A stretch of DNA of 18,036 nucleotides from CAJUPY01 sp051871275. GTDB lineage: Bacteria; Bacteroidota; Bacteroidia; Bacteroidales; Muribaculaceae. Each line of letters opens with the position of its first letter. Position 1 is the stretch's first letter. A program made the position numbers and the translations under genes. Below, piece by piece: positions 8,331-15,627 of the stretch. The stretch spans positions 1-18,036 of the forward strand of contig JBJECR010000040.1 in the NCBI GenBank assembly GCA_051871275.1, read 5' to 3'. Under the pieces are notes generated by a model that was given only the letters and a program-made list of their open reading frames with translations, had not been told where the DNA came from and did no database searches.

Positions 8331-8368
8331 AAAAATTGGCATGGTCGTATATGACCTTGCCAATTTTT
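8331..8368 (+). terminator. intrinsic terminator of the GH13 gene
   Basis: Two 16-base arms (8331-8346 and 8353-8368) pair with one mismatch around the loop GTATAT. The right arm ends TTTTT and is followed by GCTTTTTAT. Flanking A and T runs let it work in either direction. Confidence 0.85.
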
Positions 8369-8429
8369 GCTTTTTATAGGCGAGAAGTCACTGTTTTTTT
8401 ACATAAAATGCAAAAAAAATAAAAAAAAT

Positions 8430-8460
8430 TTTGCAGTTCCATAAAAACGTAGTACCTTTG
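8430..8460 (+). promoter_or_regulatory. promoter of the starch-binding protein gene
   Basis: TTTG (8430-8433), a 19-base spacer and TACCTTTG (8453-8460) match the Bacteroidota consensus, with the same spacing as the GH13 and rplM promoters. A run of A residues precedes the -33 element. The predicted start is near 8467, giving a leader of about 66 bases. Confidence 0.75.
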
Positions 8461-8461
8461 G

Positions 8462-8482
8462 GCTATAATAAGCAATTATAGC
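8462..8482 (+). promoter_or_regulatory. inverted repeat at the predicted transcription start of the starch-binding protein gene
   Basis: GCTATAAT (8462-8469) and ATTATAGC (8475-8482) are exact reverse complements around AAGCA. The repeat begins 2 bases after the -7 element and spans the predicted start point. It could be an operator, or, if transcription starts slightly earlier than predicted, a stem at the 5' end of the mRNA. Confidence 0.4.
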
Positions 8483-8532
8483 TAATACCCATTAGGATAT
8501 CCAAATTTTTTATTAACTAAAACAATATTAAC

Positions 8533-10407
8533 ATGAAAAAACAATTACGCAATCTTGCTCTTGCATCTGCTCTTTTAACTGCAGGTGCTGCATTTGCAGG
8601 TGCTCCGGTTCTTGAAGAACAATGGAGTGCTAATGTTACGGCTGCAGCTCGCTATGCTACAATCTATGACGGCAAAGCTTATTTTGTTGACAATTCTAAA
8701 ACAGGTGAAGTTGTCGGTGAGGATGGCTCAACAACAGAAGTTTACACAACTGTTGTCTATAGCCTTGATAAAGATGGCAATAAAACTGAAATTTTGCAGA
8801 AAGAAAATGTGCAAGCTGTTTCTTTAGGCATCGACCAAGCAGGAAATATTCTCCTTAAAAATGGTACTATTTTCCACGCTTCAACAACATCTTACCAGTA
8901 CATAATCTTTGCACGTCAGGAAGATGGCTCTTATGTAGAACAGCCGTTAGTAAGCTTTGATGAAGCTTCTACCGCAGACCCGATTACTAAGGGTGACGTA
9001 ATCCCTGCATTCCGTTCTGAAGTTTTCGGACAAATTATCGGTGACGTAATGAGTGAAGAAGGTGCAATTATGTATGTTGCTGGATATGCAGATAATCCAT
9101 ATACTTACACTTTATTCTTCCAGAATGGAGCAAAAGGCGATTACTCTGTTTTAGACCCGCAAGACGGTCTTTACAATGCGAAATCTTCTGTTTCAACAGA
9201 CGGTGATAACATCACATTTGCACAGCCTATTTACAGCAATATGACAGAAGTTTATGAAGCTATTGATAATGGAGAAAAAATTCAAGATAGCTTCGTTCAG
9301 CGTAAACGTGGAAATGGCGGTAAAGTGCAATATATTAATGCAGATGGAGAATTTGATGTACTCGTAACATCTGATTCATTTTCAACAGCAGGTCTCGCTT
9401 ACTTTAAACTCGACAAGGTAGCATACGTGGTTGTGCCTGATAACAATAATAGCGGTCTTGGTCATCCAAACAATTTCCAAGTAGTTCGTGTTTCAGACGG
9501 TGCCGTTGTGGGTAGAACTTCTTTCACACATGTAACTGCAGGTTCAGGACAATGCGGTTATTCTGTAGAAGTTGTTGACGAAAAAACTGTAAACATTCTT
9601 AGTGCAGTTCCGGGTGTGAATATTAATGTTGCTACAGTTACTTTAAAACCTGTTGTTTACTTTGATAACACAGAGGCAGGTTGGGAACATGTTTATGCTT
9701 ACTGCTGGAATGCTGAAAGCAACAATACATGGCCTGGTGTAGAAATTACTGAAATCGCTGAAGATGGAACTTACCAATTTGTAGGTTTTGATGAAGCATA
9801 CGAAAACATCATCTTCAACAATGGTGGTAACGGTGAACAAACTGCTGACTTCCAACTCATTCAGGATCAAGTTTACGGTCTCTACTATCCGCATATTTAC
9901 CTCATTGGTAATCTCCCCGATGCTATTTGGAATCCGGGATTTACAAGTGCTGAACTCTCTTATGTGGGCAATGGCGTTTATGAAATTGACAACGTAACTT
10001 TCGCTGAATCAAGTGAAGGCAGCAACACTGCTTACTTCTCATTCATCACTGCTGCAGGTTCTTGGCCTACTGTTGAAGCATACGACCGTATCGGTGCTGA
10101 AAATGCTGACGAAGCAATTGAAAGTCAAGCAAATGTTTCTATCCAGAAAGTCACTGCAAACTCTTGGAAACTTGATGCTTACGAAGTAGAAGATGGTGTT
10201 CAGTTTAACTACATCTATAAATTAACTCTTGACGTAGTTAACAAAACTCTCACTGTAGGCAAGACTTCAGGTGTTAAAGCTATCAACGTTGATGCTAACG
10301 CTCCTGCTGTTTACTACAACCTCCAGGGTGTTCAAGTTGAAAACCCACAAAACGGTCTCTTCATCGTTAAACGTGGCAACAAAGTTTCTAAAGAAGTTAT
10401 CCTCTAA
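8533..10407 (+). CDS. secreted starch-binding protein: probable beta-propeller, CBM26-like and SusE/F-like modules, type IX sorting tail
   Basis: Product of 624 residues. Residues 1-22 are a Sec signal peptide ending AFA. Residues about 25-370 form a beta-rich region with recurring segments such as DGKAYFVDN and GNILLKNGTIF, suggesting a beta-propeller; this is inference. Residues about 375-448 resemble a CBM26 starch-binding module: VYFDNTEAGW, an aromatic YAYCW with Trp392, TWPGVE, IIFNNGGNGEQTADF. Residues about 452-550 begin IYLIGNLPDAIWNPGF, like the starch-binding domains of SusE/SusF. Residues about 577-624 are a sorting tail with YYNLQG and GLFIVKRGNK. No catalytic motif is seen. It is probably carried by type IX secretion to the surface, where it would hold starch near the upstream GH13 enzyme. 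It has its own promoter and terminator and biased, translation-gene-like codon use. Confidence 0.8.
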   Translation: MKKQLRNLALASALLTAGAAFAGAPVLEEQWSANVTAAARYATIYDGKAYFVDNSKTGEVVGEDGSTTEVYTTVVYSLDKDGNKTEILQKENVQAVSLGIDQAGNILLKNGTIFHASTTSYQYIIFARQEDGSYVEQPLVSFDEASTADPITKGDVIPAFRSEVFGQIIGDVMSEEGAIMYVAGYADNPYTYTLFFQNGAKGDYSVLDPQDGLYNAKSSVSTDGDNITFAQPIYSNMTEVYEAIDNGEKIQDSFVQRKRGNGGKVQYINADGEFDVLVTSDSFSTAGLAYFKLDKVAYVVVPDNNNSGLGHPNNFQVVRVSDGAVVGRTSFTHVTAGSGQCGYSVEVVDEKTVNILSAVPGVNINVATVTLKPVVYFDNTEAGWEHVYAYCWNAESNNTWPGVEITEIAEDGTYQFVGFDEAYENIIFNNGGNGEQTADFQLIQDQVYGLYYPHIYLIGNLPDAIWNPGFTSAELSYVGNGVYEIDNVTFAESSEGSNTAYFSFITAAGSWPTVEAYDRIGAENADEAIESQANVSIQKVTANSWKLDAYEVEDGVQFNYIYKLTLDVVNKTLTVGKTSGVKAINVDANAPAVYYNLQGVQVENPQNGLFIVKRGNKVSKEVIL

Positions 10408-10429
10408 TTTCTTAGACATATAACATTAT

Positions 10430-10461
10430 AAAAAGGCGACCTCGCAAGGGGTCGCCTTTTT
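10430..10461 (+). terminator. intrinsic terminator of the starch-binding protein gene
   Basis: The perfect 12-base arms AAAAAGGCGACC (10430-10441) and GGTCGCCTTTTT (10450-10461) enclose an eight-base loop. The right arm ends in five T residues followed by GCTTTT. The 9-bp repeat array starts 6 bases later. Confidence 0.9.
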
Positions 10462-10467
10462 GCTTTT

Positions 10468-10548
10468 AGCCCAATTAGCCGAATTAGCCCAATTTTCCCG
10501 GTTCTCCCAATTTTCTCAATTTTCCCAATTCTCCTGTTTCCCCGGTTT
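10468..10548. repeat. degenerate 9-bp tandem repeat array, nine units
   Basis: Nine consecutive 9-base units with no indels cover 81 bases: AGCCCAATT, AGCCGAATT, AGCCCAATT, TTCCCGGTT, CTCCCAATT, TTCTCAATT, TTCCCAATT, CTCCTGTTT, CCCCGGTTT. The core is CCCAATT. The array lies directly downstream of the terminator and ends 95 bases before the relA start. Read on the minus strand it is open and would encode an Ile-Gly-Lys/Leu triplet repeat, but no gene context supports that. A shorter array of similar units occurs at 17952-17987. Confidence 0.85.
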
Positions 10549-10551
10549 TCA

Positions 10552-10563
10552 GCAAAATTTTGC
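10552..10563. repeat. 12-base palindrome GCAAAATTTTGC upstream of relA
   Basis: A perfect 12-base palindrome lying 3 bases after the tandem repeat array and 51 bases upstream of the relA -7 element. Its half AAATTTTGC recurs in other promoter regions of this window (5400, 8428 and 14994). It may be an upstream binding site; chance in AT-rich DNA is possible. Confidence 0.35.
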
Positions 10564-10614
10564 AGAAAAATGAAAAAAAACATCAAAAGCGAGCATAATC
10601 CCGATATTTTTCCC

Positions 10615-10622
10615 TAACTTTG
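10615..10622 (+). promoter_or_regulatory. -7 promoter element of relA
   Basis: TAACTTTG followed by G fits TAnnTTTG. No TTTG is present about 19 bases upstream, so the promoter may be weak or activator-dependent. The predicted start near 10629 gives a leader of only about 15 bases before ATG 10644, with a purine-rich AAAAGAG just before the start. Confidence 0.55.
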
Positions 10623-10643
10623 GCATTTTAATTGGTAAAAGAG

Positions 10644-12896
10644 ATGGCAGAAACGTATTTTACTGATGAAGAACGCAGAATATTCCGCGAAATGTTCCGC
10701 AGCCTTGCACGCCTATCACATGATATAGGTGAGCCGGGCGACTTGCGTGCTGTGATTCGCAGTATCCGCAGCAGCATTAACGAGGGATTTTACAAACGTG
10801 ACAGATACGGCATAAATCCCCTGATTCATGCCATGACTACCGCCACTACTCTTGCGGAAAAACTTAGTCCGGATCGTAACATGATACTCGCTATCCTGCT
10901 CACTCCGGCTGTGGCATCAAACCATATCACACTGGAAAAACTTCAGGAAAAATGGGGTGACGACATTGCAAAACTCGTAAAAGGACTTATCAAAATCACT
11001 TCGCTTTATAGTCACCGTCAGGCTGTGGAAAGTGACAATTTCCGCCGTCTGCTGATGACCTTTGCAGATGATATCCGTGTCATTATTATAATGATTGTGG
11101 ATCGTCTCGTGCTTATGCACCGCATAAACCACCACCCGAACGCATCTTTTGTGCAAGACGTGGCTTACGAGTCAAACTACCTCTATGCTCCTCTCGCACA
11201 CCGCCTCGGACTTTATGCCATAAAGAGCGAACTGGAAGATATGTCGCTCAAATACACGAATCGTGAGGTATATTCTTCCATCGCACACCAGCTCGCGGAG
11301 AAAAAGGCTGAACGTGAGGAATATATAGCTAATTTTATTGCTCCGCTCAAGAAAAAACTTCAGGAATCAGGACTGAAATTCGATATCAAAGGTCGCACTA
11401 AATCCATCTATTCCATCTGGAACAAGATGCAGAAACAATCTAACGACATTGACAAAATTTACGACCTTTTTGCTATCCGCATCATCATTGATTCCGACGA
11501 CGACCACACGGCGGAGGTGCGTGACTGCTGGCTGGCGTATTCCATTGTTACGGATATGTATCTGCCTAATCTTGACCGACTTAAGGACTGGGTGACTAAA
11601 CCTAAAAGCAACGGATATGAGTCGCTTCATATCACCGTTTATGGCTCGGACAGCCGCTGGGTGGAAGTGCAGATTCGTACTCGTCGCATGGACCTGATTG
11701 CGGAAAAGGGACTTGCCGCACACTGGAAATACAAGGGCATACAAAGTGAGAATAACCTTGATGCCTGGATAAATAATATTCGTGACATCCTGGAAGCTGC
11801 CAAAACCGGTCCTTTCGAGTTGATACGAAACTTCAAAATGGACATTTATTCAAAAGAAGTGTTCGTATTCACTCCAAAAGGTGACCTCTACAAACTTCCG
11901 CAAGGTGCCACTATCGTGGATTTTGCATTCCACATTCATTCAGACCTCGGTTGCAAATGCACGGGAGCGAAAGTTGACGGTAAAAACAAGAAACTGAACT
12001 ATGTGCTGCAGAGTGGTGACACTGTGGAAATTCTCACGTCAAACAATCAGCAACCAAAACTCGACTGGCTCACCTTTGCTATCACATCTAAGGCAAGAAA
12101 CAAGATTCGCCAGTCCGTAAAAGACGAGGAGAATCGCACTGCGGAAATTGCTAAGGAACTGCTCTATCGTCGCTTCAAAAACCGTAAAATCGAGGTGGAG
12201 GAGAGTCCGCTGATGAGGCTCATCAAAAAACTTGGGTATAAAACCGTAACGGACTTTTACTTAGCTATTTACAATGAGTCGCTCGACGTAAACCGCGTAC
12301 TTGATGCCTACATCGCACTCACTGCGGAAGGCACTCAGCAGGAAGATGCGGCACCCGCAGATGCCTTTGTCCTGATAAAGAAAGATGACGACATCTTTGA
12401 ACGTGAAAAAGGCAAAAACAGTGAAGTTTTCGAGATAGGCGATGGTACCGTGAAAGGCGTGAAATACACCCTCGCGAAGTGTTGCAATCCTATTTTCGGC
12501 GACAAAGTTTTCGGTTTTGTGTCCTCGGAAGGCTCTATCAAAATCCACCGTGACGACTGCCCGAATGCGGAGCACCTCAAAAGCAGATTTGAGTACCGTA
12601 TTATCAATGTGAAGTGGAAAGGTACGGACAGCAGTATGGAATCCGTGGTGCTGCGTGTAACCGGACGCGACGACCGCGGTGTGGTTCAGCAACTCAGTTC
12701 TATCATAAACAAGTCCAAAACCGCTACCCTCCGCAGTGTGGCTATAAATTCCCTCGGAGGCACGTTTATGGGTACTCTCGGACTACTCTCTACAGACAAA
12801 GAAAAATTGCCGCAGCTTATCCGTAAACTCGGTGAGGTGAAAGGCGTGTATAAAATAACTCGTGAAGGCAAAAATGACTCTCAAGATGAAGCATAA
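10644..12896 (+). CDS. relA: RelA/SpoT family (p)ppGpp synthetase with a degenerate hydrolase domain
   Basis: Product of 750 residues with the full long-RSH layout; it transfers pyrophosphate from ATP to GTP/GDP to make the alarmone (p)ppGpp. The N-terminal hydrolase-like domain keeps His62 and Asp153, but the HD pair expected in LLHDxxED reads LLTPAV (Thr87-Pro88), and HNMRT after Asp153 is also lost, so hydrolase activity is unlikely. The synthetase domain looks intact: GRTKS at 250-254, YDLFAIR at 273-279, KSNGYESLH at 321-329, EVQIRT with Glu341, and AEKGLAAHW at 353-361. A TGS domain starts at about 400 (VFVFTPKGDLYKLP), a conserved-cysteine region contains CC at 613-614, and an ACT domain covers about 670-750. 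A TTG four codons upstream is possible, but ATG 10644 fits better. Overlaps the following lipoprotein gene by 11 bases. Confidence 0.93.
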   Translation: MAETYFTDEERRIFREMFRSLARLSHDIGEPGDLRAVIRSIRSSINEGFYKRDRYGINPLIHAMTTATTLAEKLSPDRNMILAILLTPAVASNHITLEKLQEKWGDDIAKLVKGLIKITSLYSHRQAVESDNFRRLLMTFADDIRVIIIMIVDRLVLMHRINHHPNASFVQDVAYESNYLYAPLAHRLGLYAIKSELEDMSLKYTNREVYSSIAHQLAEKKAEREEYIANFIAPLKKKLQESGLKFDIKGRTKSIYSIWNKMQKQSNDIDKIYDLFAIRIIIDSDDDHTAEVRDCWLAYSIVTDMYLPNLDRLKDWVTKPKSNGYESLHITVYGSDSRWVEVQIRTRRMDLIAEKGLAAHWKYKGIQSENNLDAWINNIRDILEAAKTGPFELIRNFKMDIYSKEVFVFTPKGDLYKLPQGATIVDFAFHIHSDLGCKCTGAKVDGKNKKLNYVLQSGDTVEILTSNNQQPKLDWLTFAITSKARNKIRQSVKDEENRTAEIAKELLYRRFKNRKIEVEESPLMRLIKKLGYKTVTDFYLAIYNESLDVNRVLDAYIALTAEGTQQEDAAPADAFVLIKKDDDIFEREKGKNSEVFEIGDGTVKGVKYTLAKCCNPIFGDKVFGFVSSEGSIKIHRDDCPNAEHLKSRFEYRIINVKWKGTDSSMESVVLRVTGRDDRGVVQQLSSIINKSKTATLRSVAINSLGGTFMGTLGLLSTDKEKLPQLIRKLGEVKGVYKITREGKNDSQDEA

Positions 12897-13713
12897 TTTT
12901 TATTTCTCTATCATAGCACTTTTAGTGCTCCTTACCGCTTGTGGTAAATCCGAATCACAAGCAAATGCGGAAGACCTTCTCTGTCAGGCAGAAACGGCTC
13001 TACAGGCTAAAAACACCGTTCTCGCAAAAACGCTCATAGACAGCATAAACTCTGCATATAGGGCTGAAACGGCTGTCAGAAAACAGGCAAATCTGCTCAT
13101 GACGCGTGTGATAGAATGTGAAACGCAGATTGAAATCACTTCTACAGACAGCCTTATGGCATGGTATGCGGACCGACATAATACGCTGAAAGAGAAGATG
13201 AAACTCATAAACGACCCGCAACTCGTGGAACCGTACTATGTGGCTAAAGCCGCTTATAAACAGGACTTTGTGAACACTACCGGCATCCAGGCTCGTGTTG
13301 ATGAAATAGGGCAGTTTTACGTTGTTTCATCGCTCAAAGGTAACACCATCCGCCATACGTCTGTCACCATCACTATCAATGGCAAAAGTGCCACTACGGC
13401 AGACGTTCCTCGCGGCTCTGATGCAAATTTTGCCATTGAAGGCTCGGAACTCGTCACTTACCTTATGGCTCAATGCGACACTATCGGCAAATTTGCTGCG
13501 GAAAATCGCGGAGAAATGGGTAAACTCACTTTTAACGGCACTAAAAAGCACAGCATACAGATGTCTCCGGCTCAAATAGCCGCTATTGCAGATGCATACG
13601 AGTTTTCTCAGTCTATTGTGCAGTCCCGTGAACTTGCCATAAAACTTGAAATGCTGGAAAGAAAATTGCAGCTTTCTCGTGACCAAATTGCAAGACAAAC
13701 ACCGGAAGAATAA
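12886..13713 (+). CDS. lipoprotein of unknown function
   Basis: Product of 275 residues with a lipoprotein signal: a hydrophobic segment ending in the lipobox LTAC with Cys19, followed by GKSES. Mature residues form helical stretches (about 20-110), a beta-like middle with TSVTITINGKS and LTFNGTKK, and a C-terminal amphipathic helix with coiled-coil character (LEMLERKLQLSRDQ). I recognise no catalytic motif and do not know the family. ATG 12886 gives the cleanest signal peptide; ATG 12874 or GTG 12862 would add 4 or 8 residues. All of these overlap the relA end, so it is probably translationally coupled and co-transcribed with relA. Probably anchored to a membrane facing the periplasm. Confidence 0.8.
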   Translation: MKHNFYFSIIALLVLLTACGKSESQANAEDLLCQAETALQAKNTVLAKTLIDSINSAYRAETAVRKQANLLMTRVIECETQIEITSTDSLMAWYADRHNTLKEKMKLINDPQLVEPYYVAKAAYKQDFVNTTGIQARVDEIGQFYVVSSLKGNTIRHTSVTITINGKSATTADVPRGSDANFAIEGSELVTYLMAQCDTIGKFAAENRGEMGKLTFNGTKKHSIQMSPAQIAAIADAYEFSQSIVQSRELAIKLEMLERKLQLSRDQIARQTPEE

Positions 13714-13733
13714 GCCTCTCTAAGTACCTGTTT

Positions 13734-13753
13734 TGCAAATAATTATGTTTGCA
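13734..13753 (+). promoter_or_regulatory. possible promoter with overlapping inverted repeat upstream of the methyltransferase gene
   Basis: TATGTTTG (13744-13751) fits the TAnnTTTG -7 element, but no TTTG lies about 19 bases upstream. TGCAAA (13734-13739) and TTTGCA (13748-13753) form a 6-base inverted repeat covering the element. The predicted leader is about 45 bases. No terminator is visible between the lipoprotein stop and here, so read-through from relA is possible. Confidence 0.35.
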
Positions 13754-13802
13754 GACTTTTTCCCTCGGATTCAATATGCTCTAATCAATTACAATTGCGA
13801 GA

Positions 13803-14987
13803 ATGGACACTTGCTCTGCCATAAATGAGGACTTTTTTGCCTTTGTGGCAAAGCATGCCGGTGAAGACCCGCTGAAACTGAGGCTTAAATTCAAGCCGCA
13901 GGCGGGCGATGCTATAGACCTTGCCATTACTCACTTGCAATGTCTCCAAAAAGCAGGTAAAAAATTTACTGATGAGTCCGGAAAATCCGTGGCACCCGAA
14001 GTGTTGCTCTCACCGCTGTCCATCGAGCAAGCGAGTAGTGCGGAAATTGCCTCTTTCCATGCCTCATTGATGCCGCAGGGCGGAAAAGTGATGGACATGA
14101 CCTGCGGACTGGGTATTGATACCCTCGCTTTTGCCACTATGCGTGGTTGCACTGTCACCACTTGCGAGATGAATCCGCTCCATGCCGATGCTGCTGAATA
14201 TAATTTCCGTAACTATCCTCATATAAGAGTGATAAAGGGCGACAGTACCGTGTTTTTAGCGGAAACAAATTGCAGTTTTGATGCCATTTTTATAGATCCT
14301 GCCAGACGCGACTCCTCCGGTGGCAGAGTGTATAATATTCATGATTGCACGCCGGACGTGGCGGAAATTATGCCGACAATGAAAAGCAGGGCAGACAAAA
14401 TCGTGATAAAACTCTCGCCTATGCTTGACGTGACGCAGACAGTCCGTGACCTTGCACCTACGGAAATTTTTGCCGTGCAGGGTGGGGGAGAGTGCAAGGA
14501 GTTGCTTGCCGTAATTAATTGTAAACGAGATAATTGCGATGCGAAAATCACTATTGTTAGCGGTGAAAAACGTTTTTCGTTTACTCAAACGGAGGAGGCT
14601 TCCGCAATAGCGGCATACGGCACCCCCGAGCAGGGTGATTACCTTTACGAACCTTGTGCAGCAGCCATGAAAGCCGCACCGTTCAGACTTCTGTCGGGGC
14701 GTTTTTCAATCCAAAAACTTCACCCGAACACGCATCTTTATTTCTCAAAACAGTCCGTGATCGATTTTCCGGGCAAAAAATACGAAGTGGTGGACGTCAT
14801 AGACTTTTCATCCTCGGAAATCAAGAATTTTGCAAAAAAATATCCTTGCCTGAACGTGGCGGTACGCAATTTCATCCTCACTGCCGATGTCCTTGCCAAA
14901 AAGCTGAAAGTTAAATCCGGCGGAAACCTCAAAGCCTTTGGTGTTACTCTGCACGACGGCTCCCGAAAAATTATTATCGGAAAATAA
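13803..14987 (+). CDS. class I SAM-dependent methyltransferase, PG_1098-like with THUMP-like C-terminus
   Basis: Product of 394 residues. Residues 1-80 match the N-terminal part of the Porphyromonas gingivalis PG_1098 type of protein as I recall it. The central Rossmann methyltransferase domain shows motif I VMDMTCGLGID (97-106), an acidic residue at the end of strand two (Glu122), GDS at 146-148 and FIDPARRD (163-170) as the motif IV equivalent. The C-terminal ~75 residues, including YEVVDVIDFSS and VAVRNF, look like the THUMP-like domain of this family, suggesting an RNA substrate (inference). No signal peptide or membrane segment. It stands alone between the relA-lipoprotein unit and the ribosomal operon. 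The ATG at 13803 gives a family-like N-terminus. The methylated target is not known to me. Confidence 0.85.
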   Translation: MDTCSAINEDFFAFVAKHAGEDPLKLRLKFKPQAGDAIDLAITHLQCLQKAGKKFTDESGKSVAPEVLLSPLSIEQASSAEIASFHASLMPQGGKVMDMTCGLGIDTLAFATMRGCTVTTCEMNPLHADAAEYNFRNYPHIRVIKGDSTVFLAETNCSFDAIFIDPARRDSSGGRVYNIHDCTPDVAEIMPTMKSRADKIVIKLSPMLDVTQTVRDLAPTEIFAVQGGGECKELLAVINCKRDNCDAKITIVSGEKRFSFTQTEEASAIAAYGTPEQGDYLYEPCAAAMKAAPFRLLSGRFSIQKLHPNTHLYFSKQSVIDFPGKKYEVVDVIDFSSSEIKNFAKKYPCLNVAVRNFILTADVLAKKLKVKSGGNLKAFGVTLHDGSRKIIIGK

Positions 14988-14996
14988 CCGGAAAAT

Positions 14997-15027
14997 TTTG
15001 CTAAGTCAATAAAAATGAGTACCTTTG
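14997..15027 (+). promoter_or_regulatory. promoter of the rplM-rpsI-rpsB-tsf operon
   Basis: TTTG (14997-15000), a 19-base spacer and TACCTTTG (15020-15027) followed by C: a complete Bacteroidota consensus promoter, starting 10 bases after the methyltransferase stop. The predicted transcription start is near 15034. Confidence 0.8.
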
Positions 15028-15029
15028 CA

Positions 15030-15138
15030 AGCCGATTTTATCCAAAATAAGTAATCGGGCATGCCATGCATTTGCTTTTGGCCGAGTTAAGTGTGTGGTA
15101 ATGACCAAGTTAAATTAACTATTAAACAAACATTTGAA
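15030..15138 (+). promoter_or_regulatory. 5' leader of rplM
   Basis: About 105 bases separate the predicted start from the GTG start of rplM. CCGATT (15031-15036) can pair with AATCGG (15053-15058), and a GGCATGCC palindrome overlaps its end. A ribosomal-protein operon with a long leader invites comparison with autoregulatory leaders, but I recognise no named motif. If transcription really starts near 15034, the left arm is only partly in the RNA. Confidence 0.3.
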
Positions 15139-15618
15139 GTGGATACTTTAAGTTACAAAACATCTTATCCTAACGCACAAAGCGTAGAGCGTAAATGGTA
15201 TGTAATAGACGCTACAGACCAAGTTCTTGGTCGCCTTTGTGCTAAAGTTGCGAAAATTCTTCGCGGCAAATACAAACCATGCTACTCTCCATTCGTTGAA
15301 TGTGGCGACAATGTTATCATCATCAATGCCGACAAAGTTAAACTTACCGGCAAAAAGATGACAGACCACATCTATTTAAGCTACACAGGTTACCCTGGTG
15401 GACAGCGTGAAGCTACTCCGGAAATCCTTATGAAAAAATCTTTCAATAAGCACATCAAACCGGGTATGCACCCTCTTTTCATCCACGTTATGAAGGGTAT
15501 GCTTCCTAAAAATCGTATCGGTCGCCGCCTGATTGAAAACATGCACGTTTACAATGGCGAAAACCACCCACACGAAGCACAAAATCCTGAAGTTCTTGAC
15601 ATTAACAAATTGAAATAA
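15139..15618 (+). CDS. rplM: 50S ribosomal protein L13
   Basis: Ribosomal protein L13, an early-assembling protein of the large subunit, 159 residues. Conserved segments include WYVIDATDQVLGRLC, KILRGKYKP, GDNVIIINADKVKLTGKK, GYPGG and MLPKNRIGRR. In Bacteroides as I recall it the protein begins MDTLSYKT; here the matching VDTLSYKT begins with GTG at 15139, so GTG is taken as the start. There is no in-frame ATG nearby, and an upstream GTG at 15091 would add 16 residues not found in the family. An A-rich stretch precedes the start. rpsI follows after 9 bases. First gene of the translation operon. Confidence 0.95.
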   Translation: MDTLSYKTSYPNAQSVERKWYVIDATDQVLGRLCAKVAKILRGKYKPCYSPFVECGDNVIIINADKVKLTGKKMTDHIYLSYTGYPGGQREATPEILMKKSFNKHIKPGMHPLFIHVMKGMLPKNRIGRRLIENMHVYNGENHPHEAQNPEVLDINKLK

Positions 15619-15627
15619 TCGTAGAAT

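Noticed and set aside
8301..8368. Two nearby hairpins as a small non-coding RNA
   Set aside because: The second is a standard terminator and no promoter lies between the GH13 stop codon and the hairpins.
10468..10548. The 9-bp array as a CRISPR or phage attachment site
   Set aside because: There are no spacers, the units are far too short for CRISPR repeats, and no cas gene, integrase or tRNA is in the window.
10404..10586. Minus-strand 60-residue frame with an Ile-Gly-Lys/Leu repeat
   Set aside because: It is the reading of the 9-bp repeat array plus a terminator on the wrong strand, without a promoter or homologue I know; the related array at 17952 carries a stop in the matching frame.
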